DNA of 64,000 nucleotides from Welwitschia mirabilis (GCA_051453625.1 JBOZIK010000001.1:22119455-22183454); one strand, 5' to 3'. Positions 47,380 through 59,555 are shown, counted from the stretch's first letter. Translations and numbers: made by a program. The notes: generated from the sequence alone by a model not told the origin.

Positions 47380-48660
47380 TTTTTATCTTCACCTAGATAT
47401 ATAAGTATAAGAGATAAATAAACATTTTTTTATGTGATTAGACTCTTCAAGTGTGATTAATTCATTTAATGTAGTGAGTCCATCCTCTATTGGTATTTAT
47501 TGTATTATCATAGCTTCTTCCTTGTTCTCCTTCTCTTTATTATTTTTATCATCATTTCATAAGTTATTAGATTCATCAAAAATATTACAAAAAAAAAGGT
47601 GATCATAATGTTCCTCATATGTTGCATGTTTTTAAAATTTCTTTAGAGTTATTATTTTTCCATCATAATGATCTTCCAAAAGTAATTAAATATTGTGAAA
47701 ATAGTTTAAAGATTTCTATACCAACACCTATTAGATCATCCTTCTCCTCTTTTTTATTTAGTTAATGAGTTAAAGATCATTTTCTTCATGCTATCTATCT
47801 TATAAAGGATGGAATATTAGAGATCAATCTAATATTTCATCATCTAATTCTACCATTTTAGCATCATCATCAAAATAAGAGTTTTTACTATCATGTATAG
47901 AATGTTCAATATTCTCTATATTACTTTTAAATTTCTCCTCATCTTTTTCAAGGTAAAATTTAGTACCCATGGTGCAATACACTTGAGAAGGTTCTTATTG
48001 TTAATAGATTTAAGTGATAAATCCTACTTATTTCTCCAAGTTTTTATTGAATCTATCACTTTAAATTGAAATTTTTTAGAAAGAGTTCTATAAGAATTCA
48101 ATTATTATTCATATTCTTCTTCATATTTATTTATGGAAGAAGGTTGAAGATTGCTAAATCTAGTTGATTACCTTTGTAAATGTGGAAGAATATTTAAAGC
48201 ATTAATTATCATTATAATTTCTATAAAAACTTTGAAAAGATGAAGAGATCCACTTCATAGTTTCAACATTATTTTCTTATTCTGTTTGCAAATATTTCTC
48301 AAAGTGGTCTTTTATTAAAAGAATTTTGAACTTCTATTTTTCTGTTAAAAAAGATTTCTCTGTCGGTTTTAAAATTTGAAGACATATTTGAAGACAATGA
48401 AGGATTCGTAGAAGAGGATTAGGTAATTGTTAGAATGGGTAATGGGTAAGGTAGGATTACTAAAGGATAAATGTTTTAAATTATTACAAATAAATACCAA
48501 AAAAATTGACTTGTTCTGCGTTATAACTAACTTGATTTTTCGTACCTCAAGTTCTTAAAGTAAAATCAACCAAACCTTGTTTGATAGTTTCTTTAAGGAA
48601 AACCATTTCTTTATAGTGCTTTATTATCATCCTTCATAGTTACAAAATATTAAACAAATA
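47380..48660 (-). pseudogene. E7 remnant of gag and linker
   Basis: 48530-48640 codes KEMVFLKETIKQGLVDFTLR, matching the gag start of E1 (10250-10400) and E8. 47820-48000 codes an acidic stretch (KDEEKFKSNIENIEHSIHDS) of the kind seen after the Athila protease. No catalytic motif is readable. Confidence 0.45.
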
Positions 48661-48981
48661 TTTTTACACCAAGTAGTAACACCTTTCAAAATTACATAAA
48701 ACTTAAAAAGGAGGTTATACCAATAATGAATGTGATACTCACTTAGATTACACAAAGCATAAACTGTATGCTAACTTTATTATAAAAGCGATAATTCCCA
48801 AGTTTGCACTTAAAAAGAAAAAAAGAAAGAAAGGAAAAAAATAAAAAATAAAAATAAAACATACATTGAAATGCAAATAAAAGTCAAGAAAATCTAGTAT
48901 ATATATATATACCTCAAGTAAGTAATATTAAAATCAAGTTACTCATGTAATGGTAATCAATCTTCTAATTGTAAATGCTTC

Positions 48982-49000
48982 TCTTATAACAATGCTCGAA
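48982..49000 (-). other. E7 primer binding site, decayed candidate
   Basis: CTCTTATAACAATGCTCGA on the plus strand lies next to the LTR low end and resembles the other PBS copies, with one probable base lost. Placement supports it more than the bases do. Confidence 0.4.
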
Positions 49001-49002
49001 AA

Positions 49003-50036
49003 TCATCTCTTAGGCATGAATTATCAATATTTATTCACTTTTTAACTAAACCTATAATATTAAAACATGACAAATACTAGTTTAGTATGTAACCAAAATA
49101 TCATAAACTAGTAAAGCAAACAAAGGACCATTGGAAGATTAATTCATTTGGGAAAAAAGGGCATATTAATATTTTTGATATTTTTAATAACTAAAGAAGA
49201 AATCAATAATGTATAGATAAAATACAATGTAATGAAAATAATAATGAAATGTCTTAAAGGTAATCAATTAACTAATTTACTAATGTGTTATTATCCAAGT
49301 TAATCCTCATTGTCTATATCAAGATCACATTCACTCTAGAGCAGTATTAAATTGACATCAACATAAAGTATAATGAAGATATGAAGATAGAATTTAAGAA
49401 ATAACACATTTGATTTTATCAATTTCAATTTCAATTATACCCACTTACAAATAGTGGTTTATCAATGGGTGAAACATAGTTCAAAGACAAGGATAACTTC
49501 CTTCTAAAGTAGTTGGATACCTTGTTTAAAATATTCTAATGTCATAAAATACTTTAATGCAAAGAATGATGAAGAAATGGGACACCCATAGTTTAAATAA
49601 GTAGCAGGTAAATAGTAGATGAATGATTAAAATATAAATATAATAATAGATGTAATGATTATTGATGATAGATGGTCAATTATGTTTACTAATTAATAAG
49701 GATGGTTACATTTAAGTAATAGATAAAAGTAATCATTCATTAATAATTACCAATTGAGCTTCTTGGAATCTCATGGTAGATAAAATCTAGTGGTAGGAAG
49801 TACCTAGTAGAAGGTAGAATTTGGTGGTAGGTCATCATCTCCTCCCTCATATGACTACCATTTAGATGACCTCTTGAAATCCTCTAAAATTTCTCGTTTT
49901 CTTTTCAAATTATGCTAGATTCTTTGTCTTTGGTCCTTAATATTAAAAAGGTTTAATTTAATTATTAAGCCTTCTAAAAGCACCTAAAATCATGCTCAAA
50001 ACTATTATCAAATATGATCAAGTTGGATGTTCATCA
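49003..50036 (-). repeat. E7 5' LTR (LTR C2)
   Basis: About 1,034 bases. It pairs with the split LTR C1. The minus strand begins TGATGAACATCC at 50036. Beyond 50041 the sequence reads as integrase of E6. Confidence 0.75.
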
Positions 50037-50041
50037 ATATC

Positions 50042-50640
50042 TTATTGTAAAAACAAGTTATTTCATTAATAATTATAACTTTAAGATTACCAAAGTAGGA
50101 TAGAATATGTTCTTTTAAAGATCTCGTAATAACTTTAGCATCATCATTTCTAGTTTGAAAGCTTCACATTAAGAAGTAATGTAATCTATACAAACCAATA
50201 TATAAATATGTTAAAGATGGAAGAAATGGTCCTATGAAATCTATACTATAGAAATTAAATGATTTAATCTCAAGAACAAATGAAAGAGACAATCTCAAAT
50301 ACATGTAAAAGCGAAATCATGTCTTTCTTTCTAATGCTTTCTAAAAATTGACATTTATTATAGTATTTATAATATTCATAGGTATTTTAAAAATAGTTTA
50401 TACAGTCCAGATTGAAGGATTTTATAAAAGCTCATTTTGATGATAAAGTGACCCCCACATATCCTATCATGTATGAATCATAAGATTTTTAAAGTTTTAA
50501 ATTATGAAATGAATATGTGAATGATTTCATCAGGATAGTATTTAAAAAGATAAGGGTTATTCCATAAGTACTTACTTCATGCAAGAACATCTTTTTATTT
50601 TATTTGTTCTAGTAAATGGGCAGTTTATGTGTAACAAGAT
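50042..50640 (-). pseudogene. E6 integrase, N-terminal half
   Basis: Reads SIDFIGPFLPSLTYLYIGL, with the first catalytic Asp kept, and then DDAKVITRSLKEHILSYFG. Next comes VIIINEITCFYN, where the second catalytic Asp is Asn. The piece stops at the E7 LTR. The frame continues on the other side of E7 at 31761 without change once one copy of the 5-bp duplication is removed. It is part of an Athila pol lying beneath E5 and E7. Confidence 0.83.
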
Positions 50641-51432
50641 AATTGACTATATTGATGTACCAAGGTTCCTCTTATAGGACAAGAAGGTTCCTATTGGGGA
50701 ATGGCTTCTTTATGAAAATCAAAGTTGATGGAGGTATGGAGAAAGGTCTAATGCAAGATAATTAATTAGAAACTAGTTTTTCATTTTCTTTTATTATTGA
50801 CCTTAATGTCAAATTATTATGGGAGCATTATCTAGATAATTAATCTAGCCTTACAATCCTGCTTATTTAATAAGTAATCAGGAGTAGAATGATCAATAAA
50901 TTTGATAGTTTTTTCACTAATAGTTTAATTTTTAAAGGTGAAAATTACTATTAGAAGTTATTTTTTAGCTTTTTAATTCCTTGTAATGTTTTCATTTGAT
51001 ATTAAATACAATAGGATTTCCCATTTCTTCATTAACCTAAGGTGGATCCTATAACATAGTTATTTGTATTCCATAACATCTAAAAAGGAAGGGAATAGTC
51101 TATTGATTACATGATAGAAGAATAAATAAATATATATTTTAGTTTATCAAAGGAATTAGTGCATCTAGAATTTTGCTCAAGAAAAAGACCTTTACAAGAA
51201 GACTACTTAAGGTTTTGGAGATTTTGGATAAATCTTAAATAAATATTCTATAATAACTAGTAACATATTTAACATTCTTAGAAGGGAAAATATGAGTGAT
51301 AAGCTAAACCTTAGCAACATTCATTTCTATCCTATTCTTAAAAATCAAAAGTTCTAAAGCTATACCCTTTAAACCATGAAATTAGACTTCTCTTAATTGA
51401 GAATAATGTTTTTCTCTTTGTAGTTAATAGGT
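50641..51432 (-). pseudogene. E6 RNase H and C-terminal RT
   Basis: At 51130-51430 the minus strand reads KSNFMV, RIEMNVAKV, SKNVKYVTSYYRIFI and DLSKISKTLSSLLVKVFF, matching the RT thumb-connection of the other Athila copies downstream of the catalytic box. RNase H (50650-51120) is poorly readable. The match ends near 51432 where E9 begins, so the RT catalytic box is not in this window. Confidence 0.75.
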
Positions 51433-51714
51433 AAAAATAATGATGTAAATTTTTATTATTAATAAAATATTTTTGTACTTATAATTATATATTTTAGATG
51501 GTATTTAATATTTCTTCTTTAGTATTTAGGTTAATATACTAATNNNNNNNNNNNNNNNNNNNNNNNNNNNNNNNNNNNNNNNNNNNNNNNNNNNNNNNNN
51601 NNNNNNNNNNNNNNNNNNNNNNNNNNNNNNNNNNNNNNNNNNNAGTGCATATTTTTCATTCTTTCTTTTATTCTAGTTTATTTTTTAGTTATTTTTTTCA
51701 TATATCTTATAAAA

Positions 51715-52366
51715 ATGATCAAAAAAGAGTCAGTTGGTACTTCTAAAGGAAAAGAACAAGCTTTAGAATAAAAAAGATCACAATATGAGCCTCAGTTCTA
51801 TTATTAGGTAACAAGCAAAAGATATAAAACATGGTTAAGAAATTCCATTATTTTAAAAAGAACTCTTGGTTTTTAGAGGCATCATTGAAATTATCTTATT
51901 TCATATTTTACTTAAGTTAGATGAAGACTAGAGTATTTTAGATCTTATTATGAAAGAATTCTATACTAACATACACAAAATAGATGATAACATAGGTTCC
52001 TTCAAAACAAAAATTAGAAGTACTTCTTTGCACGTCATTCCTGGTTTTGTCAATTTATTATTTAGCATAGATGATTTGAATGTTCCTCAAATTTATGCAC
52101 ATTCATTTAAAGAAAATTTCAATTCTAGAGTTATCATTATGTGAAGAAGAAATATGAGTAATGTTTTATTTGGACACACTACAATGAATTTTGAAGATAA
52201 CATGGAGAGAAAAGATATGATTCTAGATGTCTCTATTCTTAGTTTAATCACGTTTTATAATATCTTGATTAGAGAAGGTAGTTTTAATTACTATAAACCT
52301 ATGCATGCCTTTACTGTTTACTATTTGCTTACTGGATTAAAGATATATTTTGGTTTTATATTATGA
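51715..52366 (+). pseudogene. E9 ORF resembling the plant transposon protein (gag-like) domain
   Basis: The first ATG follows the left repeat. After KKESVGTSKGKEQ there are stops and a frame change. Two open pieces in one frame follow (51950-52144 and 52154-52366), separated by a single TGA. They read KEFYTNIHKIDD, VIPGFVNLLFSIDD and, near the end, NILIREGSFNYYKPMHAFTV followed by YYLLTGLKI. That layout (helical start, SPEAIN-like middle, then a YxLLTGxxI end) recalls the 'putative plant transposon protein' domain found in plant LTR elements. No catalytic role is known for this domain. Confidence 0.5.
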
Positions 52367-53460
52367 ATAGATATTATCTCTCTATTTTACAAGGATTAGA
52401 CTTTTGATTACCTTTGTCTTATTAGTTTGATTATTAGTAGCACCAATATAGCAGTACCATAGGTAAATCTTATCTGATAGAAGAAAGCACTAGTAGAGTT
52501 TAGTAAAAAACCAAAGAGTACCAGTGCCACCAGGTGAGGGCACAAGAAAGAGGCCTTCATAGTTTTAGTGATCTTATTGTATTACTACTCACAGCTCTTC
52601 ATCTATTAAAAGGGTACTAAAGGTAATAGTTAAAATGGTTAGTAAAATTGCCATAAATTTATTAAAGTTAAAAAAACATAAGTCCATAGCAAGTAAGGGT
52701 GAGATACTAGTAGAAAGATGGGAATCCATAAGCACTCCTACATGGTCATATTTAAAGGGATAAACAAAATAAGAAAATGCATCTATAACTTCATATGGCA
52801 CAAGACATGACTCAAGAAAAGTAGCTAATAGTGATTCTATAAAGGAGTTATTAGGAGGTGAGACATAAGCTTAGGGGGAATACCAAGCTTCTACATAGGC
52901 TTAAGTGTAAGAAAAACAATAGGATTTAGTACTTTTATAACAAAGCCCACAACAAGAGATAGAGTCTAATAGCTCAGATGCACTACCTCTTATCCTCTGC
53001 CATCCACATCATAAGATTTTAATTCACCATCTTACATAGCCACCATGACCTTCTAGATCCTCTTCATCATCACACCTAACTTCTTTACCTTCATTGCATT
53101 CACCATCATCATTGCCATCTCACGTTGAGTCCATTTAGATATCACCCATTTATATTGTGGAATTACCACCATTATTCATTGAAAAAACCATAGGCAGTTT
53201 CTTTGGGACATCCATCACTCCTTAAATGTATCAAGTTTTAAGAAGATAAACTCATGAAGGCCCATGTGAGACATCTCAGTGCCCCTTTACAAAACACCAT
53301 ACTTCATCACATTTATATGCCTCATTCTATACCTAACAAACCTCCACCACATATGATAGTGATAACAATAGTAATAAATAAGGATAAGGCATGTATTATA
53401 CAAGTGATTCTACTCTCAGTGATTGGATTCTTTTATTTGCTATTCAAAAAGGGGGAGAAC
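52367..53460 (+). other. E9 3' internal region
   Basis: Probably the decayed C-terminal part of the same ORF. It includes a stretch rich in Ser and charged residues (52580-52760), a His/Pro-rich stretch (53000-53350) and a final hydrophobic VILLSVIGFFYLLFKKGENF just before the purine run. The frame is not continuous. Confidence 0.4.
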
Positions 53461-53780
53461 TTTTGGTAAATTAGTTTCATTTAATTGGGTACATTAGCTA
53501 GAGGACATCCTATTAGAAATGAAGTTCTTGTCTTTAAGATGTTAGATTAAATTCCTGAGTAATATCATTATTTATTAATAATCAATTTTAATGTTTAACA
53601 CATGATGAGAACTCATATTAATGTAAATTTTACTTATTAATGAAATGTTTTTCTAGATGGTATTAGATATTTTTTAGTAATTAAGTTAATATACTAGATA
53701 ATCAATAGGCTAGTTAGTTAGTATATTCGTATGTTAGCATATATATTGTATCATTATGTTGCAGGCACAAAATTCCATTT

Positions 53781-54560
53781 GGTATGAGGATGAGGGGGAA
53801 GGTTAAGGTGGTACAAAAAGCAATAACTTCAACCTCAACCCGTTCATCAAGAGTGAAAAAAGGAAACATCAAAACAGAAAGGGTTAAAGGGTATAAAAAT
53901 GGAATCACCATGGATAGAGGGGATCTGTTAGTAAAAAGGCTTTAGAAATAGAACTAATAAAGAGGTCAAAGGAAAGCTTCCAACATCCTAAAAAGGGCAT
54001 AATACCATCTCTAATTTTTTAATGTTATTTGCCAAGGAAAATACAAACTTATTAGTATATTTCTGTGTAACATTCTAGTATTTTAATATAGCTAAAAAGC
54101 TAATATTTTTGAGAAGTATTGGAAACATGTTTTATTACTTGAAAAGGTAATATTCTATTTTAATTGCTCCTATTTGTATAGCTAAACATGGATTAGGATA
54201 ATTATCAATAATTAAAAATAATTATTGTGTAGCATTTAGTAAAACTTCGAGTATGTTTCTCCATTTTCTTCATTTCCCATAATGTAATATATGTATATAG
54301 AAAACTTTATTAATTATCAACCTGATTAGTTTAAGTAACTTCGTCATGAGAATATTTTGATGATGCATTTTGAACTAAATGATTGAAGTACTAATGGTCT
54401 CAACTAGTTATTTAGTAAATCTTTGATTTTAATTTAATGGTTTAAGCTTATTTTAGATTAACAACATCATAGTTTTTTGCATTTTTTAGCATAATTTATT
54501 AATTTTTTTGTATTTATTTTATAATATAAGATTTCATCATTTTGCTGCTAGAAGGAGGGC
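53781..54560. other. AT-rich stretch without recognised gene
   Basis: Lies between E9 and the gag of E10. It may hold the 5' LTR and leader of E10 on the plus strand; a candidate end is the TTTTGCTGCTAGAAGGAGGGCTCTCC region at 54540-54566. No partner LTR is in the window, so this is not confirmed. Confidence 0.3.
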
Positions 54561-54579
54561 TCTCCTAAAGCCAAATAGT

Positions 54580-55780
54580 AGAGATTAAAAAGTCTACAAT
54601 TCAATAGGATAGTCAAGAAAAATGGCAGGATGAGAGATGTAGGTTTATTAAGAACACTAAAAATATAATAGGGATGAGTAGACTAGAATTAAGATTAAAA
54701 TAGAAATAGAAGAAGAATACTTTATTATGGATGAAACCACTATTGCAAAGACTATGAAAAAACAAATCTTTCCTAAACTAATGAGTGAAATAGAATAACG
54801 ATTACTATTCTTCTCAAATCATCTATCACTTAAGCAGAATCTTCTTAAACAGTAAGATAAACAAACCTAAAAATAAATTTGTAGTAAGATGTTATTGGGA
54901 AGGTTATGGAGATCTAAAAATTTAAATTATGAAATTCATTGGGTAAAAGATTTAACTCTTTTTAATCCTATAACCTTAGAATCCTAGAAAAAGTGAGAAA
55001 TATAAATATAACATTAATATCCACTTTTGAAGGTAAGAAATTAGAACAAACTCTACTACATTTAAGTTTATTTGATGCCTTCTCCAAAGCAATTACCTTA
55101 AATTAGAATCTGATTTTCTGAGGTATTTTCTTTTTTCTTTAGAAGGGGATGCTTAGCTTATAGAAATTGTAATCGTGCTTTTAGTTCATAGGGAACTCTT
55201 ATGAATGATTTCTTAGCTAAATTTTAATCCATAAGGATAGTTGAAGATTTAAAAGATAAAATTTTCAGTATTAAATAGAAAGATAATTAATGGTTTGATG
55301 AGGTCATGGATAGATATAATATATTATTAGCTAAATGTTCTAACCATTAAATTGCAACTCAAAACCAGTTAGAGCTTTACTTAGAGGATTAGAGAGTTAA
55401 ACTGTAAAGGAATTAGACTTACTATGTAGAGAAAGCATCAAGAAAAATAATGTTTAAGAGGTAGGAGAAGCTATTACTCAGTTTTATAACATGCGTCAAG
55501 TATGGGGATAAAAAAAGTAAAAAGAAGAAAATAATAAATGAAGTATTTACCATAGAAGCATATGGTCGTATGTATAGTTCAAAGCATATCAGTCTTATGG
55601 AAGAATTAGCTTAAAAAGTGACTTATAGTATTATGGAAAAGCTTGATTAGTTAGCTATACAACACTTTAAAGAGGAAGAAGGACCTATATGCAAACATTG
55701 TGGAGAAGATAGTCATAAAGTAATATATTATCCATGGATGCAATAATTTGTTCTTTGGTTAGATATTAATAGATTAGATT
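54580..55780 (+). pseudogene. E10 gag, broken
   Basis: Pieces from 55190 read GTLMNDFLAKF and KDKIFSIK, then WFDEVMDRYNILLAKCSNH and IATQNQLELYLED, a gag core with the usual WxxFxxRYxxLLxxCPxH layout. The zinc knuckle at 55690-55731 reads CKHCGEDSHKVIYY, the last Cys being Tyr by a G-to-A change. Stops are scattered through the frame, many of them TAG. Confidence 0.68.
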
Positions 55781-56429
55781 TAAATATAGAAAATCAACAT
55801 TAATTAAAGAAATAAATAAATACATATCCTTACCAGAGTAGAAAATAGTTAAAAAAGCCTTTACAAAAGTATGTAAATTATAAAGAAAAAAATAATATGA
55901 TTATTATAGAAATTGAAGAAACAAATATTTAAAAGACATGAAATAAAAATCAGAGGCAGAGAAGAAAGAAGGAAAAATTCTTGCTTAATCTTAAACAAAT
56001 CCAAGAAAAGCAACAAGTAAAGTAGTGGCTACTAGATTTATAAAATAGATGGTGATAAATGAAGATAAAGGAAAAAACAAATTTGAATCGCTCTCCAGTT
56101 GATGAAGGATTAAATATAAGAAAGGAAGCACTGGTTAATACATCATCAAATCCTCTACCTTTGTAATGATAAGAAAATAAATAGAACATTCAAAAATTGA
56201 AATACATAGAATATTTAATAAAAGTTTTAGAAGATACAATAATATCATTACGTATTTTAAAATTACTAAAACATATACCTATGTATTAGAAGAAAATGAA
56301 GAGTATGTACTTAAAACAAAGGAATAAAAAGGAAATTAAGAAGGTAAAACAAATTGAGATGGTTATACAAGATTAAATTTCTTAGGCTAACACACAAGTT
56401 CTTTAAAATAAAAAACATAAAAAGTATAA

Positions 56430-56860
56430 TGATCCAGGAAGACCTATGATAGACATAAAAATTGATCAAAAGCTCAAATCAAAAGCACTTGTAGCTTTAT
56501 GAGAAAGTGTTAATGTGATGGCATATGAAACTTATAAGGAATTAGAAAAGCCAAAATTAATACCTTACCAAGGAAAAATGTACCTAATAGATGGTTTAGT
56601 AGTAATACTAGAAGGAGTTCTAAAGGATATATCCATCAAACTTTAGGGATTTATCTACCTAATAGATTATTTAGTAATGAAGATCAAGGAGATACCAATG
56701 TAGTAATTGATCTTGGATGGCTACTATAGATGCTACTATTTACTTTAGGAAAGGGATAACGGAAATTAGTCTAAGAGATCTTAAGAATGAGATTAAATTA
56801 TCTGATGTAGTGATTGTATAGGTGATGGCACATAATACAAAGGCTATAAGTAATGTAATT
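56430..56860 (+). pseudogene. E10 aspartic protease
   Basis: Reads NDPGRPMIDIKIDQKLKSKA, then ESVNVMAYETYKELEKPKL and LIDGLVVILEGVLKDISIKL. The catalytic D-x-G triad is lost: the place before SVNVM reads with a stop and Glu. A faint LGRPFLAT counterpart lies near 56715-56750. The domain follows gag in the same orientation. Confidence 0.68.
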
Positions 56861-56924
56861 TTTATACAAGAAGTTAGTATGATGTTAAATAAGCAAAATG
56901 AAGAAAAGTATGAAGAAGAAAATT

Positions 56925-57850
56925 TGACACTTCATTGTATACTATTTTTTTGCATGTGTCTATTCACTATCTAGAAAAAGAACTTTGTGTTATGGTCCCC
57001 TTCTTTAAGCCATTATATTCTAGATCTCTATTTCCAATAAGTTTCTTCCTTTGAAGATATATCATGAATTTCAGAAATAAGATTTTTTTCATATCCTATA
57101 TTTATATTGATAGTTTTATTATACTTTTAAAGAATGGTTAGCTATTCTAATAATTAATTCTTAATATTTATAGGGGAATCATTCAATTGCTTCTTATAAA
57201 TAATTAACTTTTGTCTTAAAATTTTAAGCTTTTGAAATAATCTATAAATAGATGTACCTTTCACTAGAGTATTTTACATATGTTTTATAAAATCAATGAA
57301 GTTTAAATCTTTCAATCATGATTGCTCGAATTAGAAGAGAGATTTCTTTTGAGGGGAGTCCATTGTTAGGATTATAGGCTTGTAATCAGAGAAAAATCTA
57401 ATTTTTGCTGCAAGGAAAAAATGCTTATTTTAGTTTTTAACCAAACATCTATCAATTCTAGACATGACAAGATTTCCTTCTCCAAATTACTCCAGGTATA
57501 AAAATCGCCATGAAGAGGAAGATCTCTATAACCATAGTTATTTACACATATAGTAAAAAGATTAATAATAGAAAGATTAGGGACATTATCAAGTTTCTCA
57601 TAAGAGATCTGATTAAAGTTATCCATGATGATATCTGGAGAGTCTAACATAATGTGCTGCAAGCATTAAAGACTTTGATCTAGTTTCTGNNNNNNNNNNA
57701 TAGAAATTTGTGATTCTTTTCTTTTTCATTGAACATCTAATCGATGATGAGATTATTGTTGCTCTTACTAAAAGTAGAAATGGTACCATCCTTTTAAATG
57801 TCATCAATCTCCTTTTATACCCATACTCAAAACTAAAATAAAGAATCAAG
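56925..57850 (-). pseudogene. LINE-a endonuclease region
   Basis: 57372-57662 codes PDIIMDNFNQISYEKL (GDFN-type motif) and then YGYRDLPLHGDFYTWSNLEK, the typical GLxDLPxxGxxFTWSN motif of plant LINE apurinic-type endonucleases. SCLELIDVWL follows in the place of SRLDRFLV. The stretch is homologous to 62750-63470. A 10-base gap lies at 57690-57699. The enzyme would nick target DNA for target-primed reverse transcription. Confidence 0.82.
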
Positions 57851-58399
57851 AGAATTTTGTATAAAAATGGCTAATTTTTAGAGAGTAAAGCTTATTTTCT
57901 TAAAGAAGACACATATACACTAGTGACTCCATCAAGAGAATCCAAAGATAGAAAATTTTTTAGTCATTCCCAAGGTCTTCTCAATTGTAGGAAATAATCA
58001 TGAAAATAAGACTTGAGATTGCTTACCATATCAGATGTACTTTTTAGTCTTTTTTTTAATCTTGCCTTTTTGGGTATTCATTCTTATTCTTCTATTTATC
58101 CACTTTCCCAATTTTGTTAGCTGCCAGTACATTCGCAATGTGCTCATCAACACTATTTTTACTCTCTTCATGATCCTGTCCCATTTTCATCTATGTTTAC
58201 TGCTACAATTGCCACTATGATAATGTATCTAGAACATTGTAAACATCCACTGTGTACTTCTACTCAACCCTTTCATAGTTATTTTCTATTTCTTTTTCTA
58301 TCATCTATTCTAGTTACTCTTTTAATAGAATGTCATATTTGTTTGCTTGCATGATGGAATCATTGTTTAGAATGGAAGCTAACTTCTTTTTCCTATTTT

Positions 58400-59300
58400 T
58401 CCTAATTTCTTGCCAATCATTCTTTTCTATCTTTTCATTTTTCTTATATTTTTACATTGTATGACCATTTTCTCTGCATTTTAAACATTGTAATAGAATA
58501 TTTTCAATCTTAAGATTAAAGACCGATTCCCCCAACATAATGTCCAAGATTTTTTTTTTTTTTTTTTTGCATTGAAACTATTTGGTTTCATGTAAATACA
58601 TATTCTAATCATCATCACTTTTTCCATAAGATCTATATTTTTGTCTAGTTTAACAAACTCCCCTAACGTATCTTGAAATTATTAGATTAAAAACAAGGGG
58701 GTCATATTTCTAAATGAGGTTTGAAATATGAATCCAAATTGGAATTTTTTTAAAAATAGAGGGCTTACCAAGAATAAAATAAAATCATTTTGTTAAATCT
58801 AGATCTCTATGACCAAAAAAATAGGACCATCCTACCAAAACCTTATTCATATCTTTTTCCATATTAAAAATAAAATGTAATAATTCATCTCTCACAGGAA
58901 TTACTTTACAACTTGTAGAAAATTTTTGGTCACACCATGAAGGCATTTTTTATGAATAAAAGTCCTCCTAAAGATTAGAATATACCAATAAGAATGTTTT
59001 CGATTTAATCCTCCAAATGCTTAAAGTAGTTCATAAACATCTTTGCATGTAAGATGTCATCTTTGCACTTTGAAGCCAAAGTCCAAGTTAGGAAAACTTT
59101 TAATTCCTCCTACTGATTTTGCATAAGATTTCATACTAGAGGATTCTATGGCCATTAAAGAGCTAAAAGCACTTCCACTACCTTGAATACCTCAAATTCA
59201 CTTGAGCTCATCCTTTCAGGTTGTTGAAATTTATGAGTTATTGATTAAAAAACCTTTCCTTAGGGTAGAAACATTAATATGAGATTTAAGCATATTTTAC
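58400..59300 (-). pseudogene. LINE-a ORF1 (DUF4283 and zinc knuckle)
   Basis: A zinc knuckle at 58455-58495 reads CLKCRENGHTM, with the fourth ligand lost. Upstream on the same strand come IRICIYMKPNSFN and FKKIPIWIHISNL, matching the DUF4283-type domain and following region of plant LINE ORF1 proteins, which bind element RNA. A run of T (58551-58568; poly-Lys codons on the minus strand) interrupts it. The frame is broken. Confidence 0.65.
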
Positions 59301-59555
59301 TCTATGCTTTTGGGCCTTTATGACATAAAGTGCCATCAAAGAGTTAACCAATGTGGCATACCAAAAAATCTAAAGCCACCTTAGAAGATCTCTGACAAAA
59401 GAACCCTTACACAAGATACCTGCCAAAGAGATGAACATGCTAGCCCATTGAAGATGCACAAGAATTAGCTAAGAAAACACCTCTTGAACTGCCACCATGC
59501 TTCTTAAAGTAAAATCCTATATTTACTATTTTTCTCTGCACCTACATGTCCTTAC

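Larger units (their letters stand above)
31762..50036 (-). mobile_element. E7: internally deleted Athila-type element carrying E8
   Basis: LTR C occurs twice, at 31762-31980 plus 44398-45264 (split by E8) and at 49003-50036. It flanks a short internal region (45265-49002). That region keeps the conserved spacer block, the integrase C-terminal region and the gag start, but no RT. Flanks GTATT (31757-31761) and ATATC (50037-50041) each differ by one transition from GTATC, consistent with a decayed 5-bp target duplication. The E6 integrase frame resumes across the two sides. Confidence 0.75.
51433..53780 (+). mobile_element. E9: non-autonomous LTR element with a gag-like ORF
   Basis: A direct repeat links about 51438-51543 and 53615-53700 (GATGTAAATTTTTATTATTAATAAAAT against AATGTAAATTTTACTTATTAATGAAAT, then TAGATGGTATTTAATATT). 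A purine run AAAAAGGGGGAGAA (53448-53461) precedes the right copy. Between them are a gag-like ORF on the plus strand and no protease, RT or integrase. The left terminus is hidden partly by a 100-base gap (51544-51643). Exact ends are uncertain. It probably inserted into the E6 RT. Confidence 0.55.
54561..56925 (+). mobile_element. E10: Ty3/gypsy element, gag and protease only
   Basis: The plus strand carries gag with a zinc knuckle and then an aspartic protease, in the normal order. At about 56925 the sequence changes to LINE coding on the minus strand, so RT, integrase and 3' LTR are missing. It is not the same family as E1/E8 by gag wording, but the protease resembles non-chromovirus gypsy elements. 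Confidence 0.7.

Noticed and set aside
48898-48912. (TA)n run near 48900
   Set aside because: Short simple repeat, common in AT-rich DNA; no structural role is apparent.
52589-52801. 70-codon minus-strand ORF with hydrophobic end
   Set aside because: The gag-like ORF of E9 is on the plus strand, and no family resemblance was seen on the minus strand.
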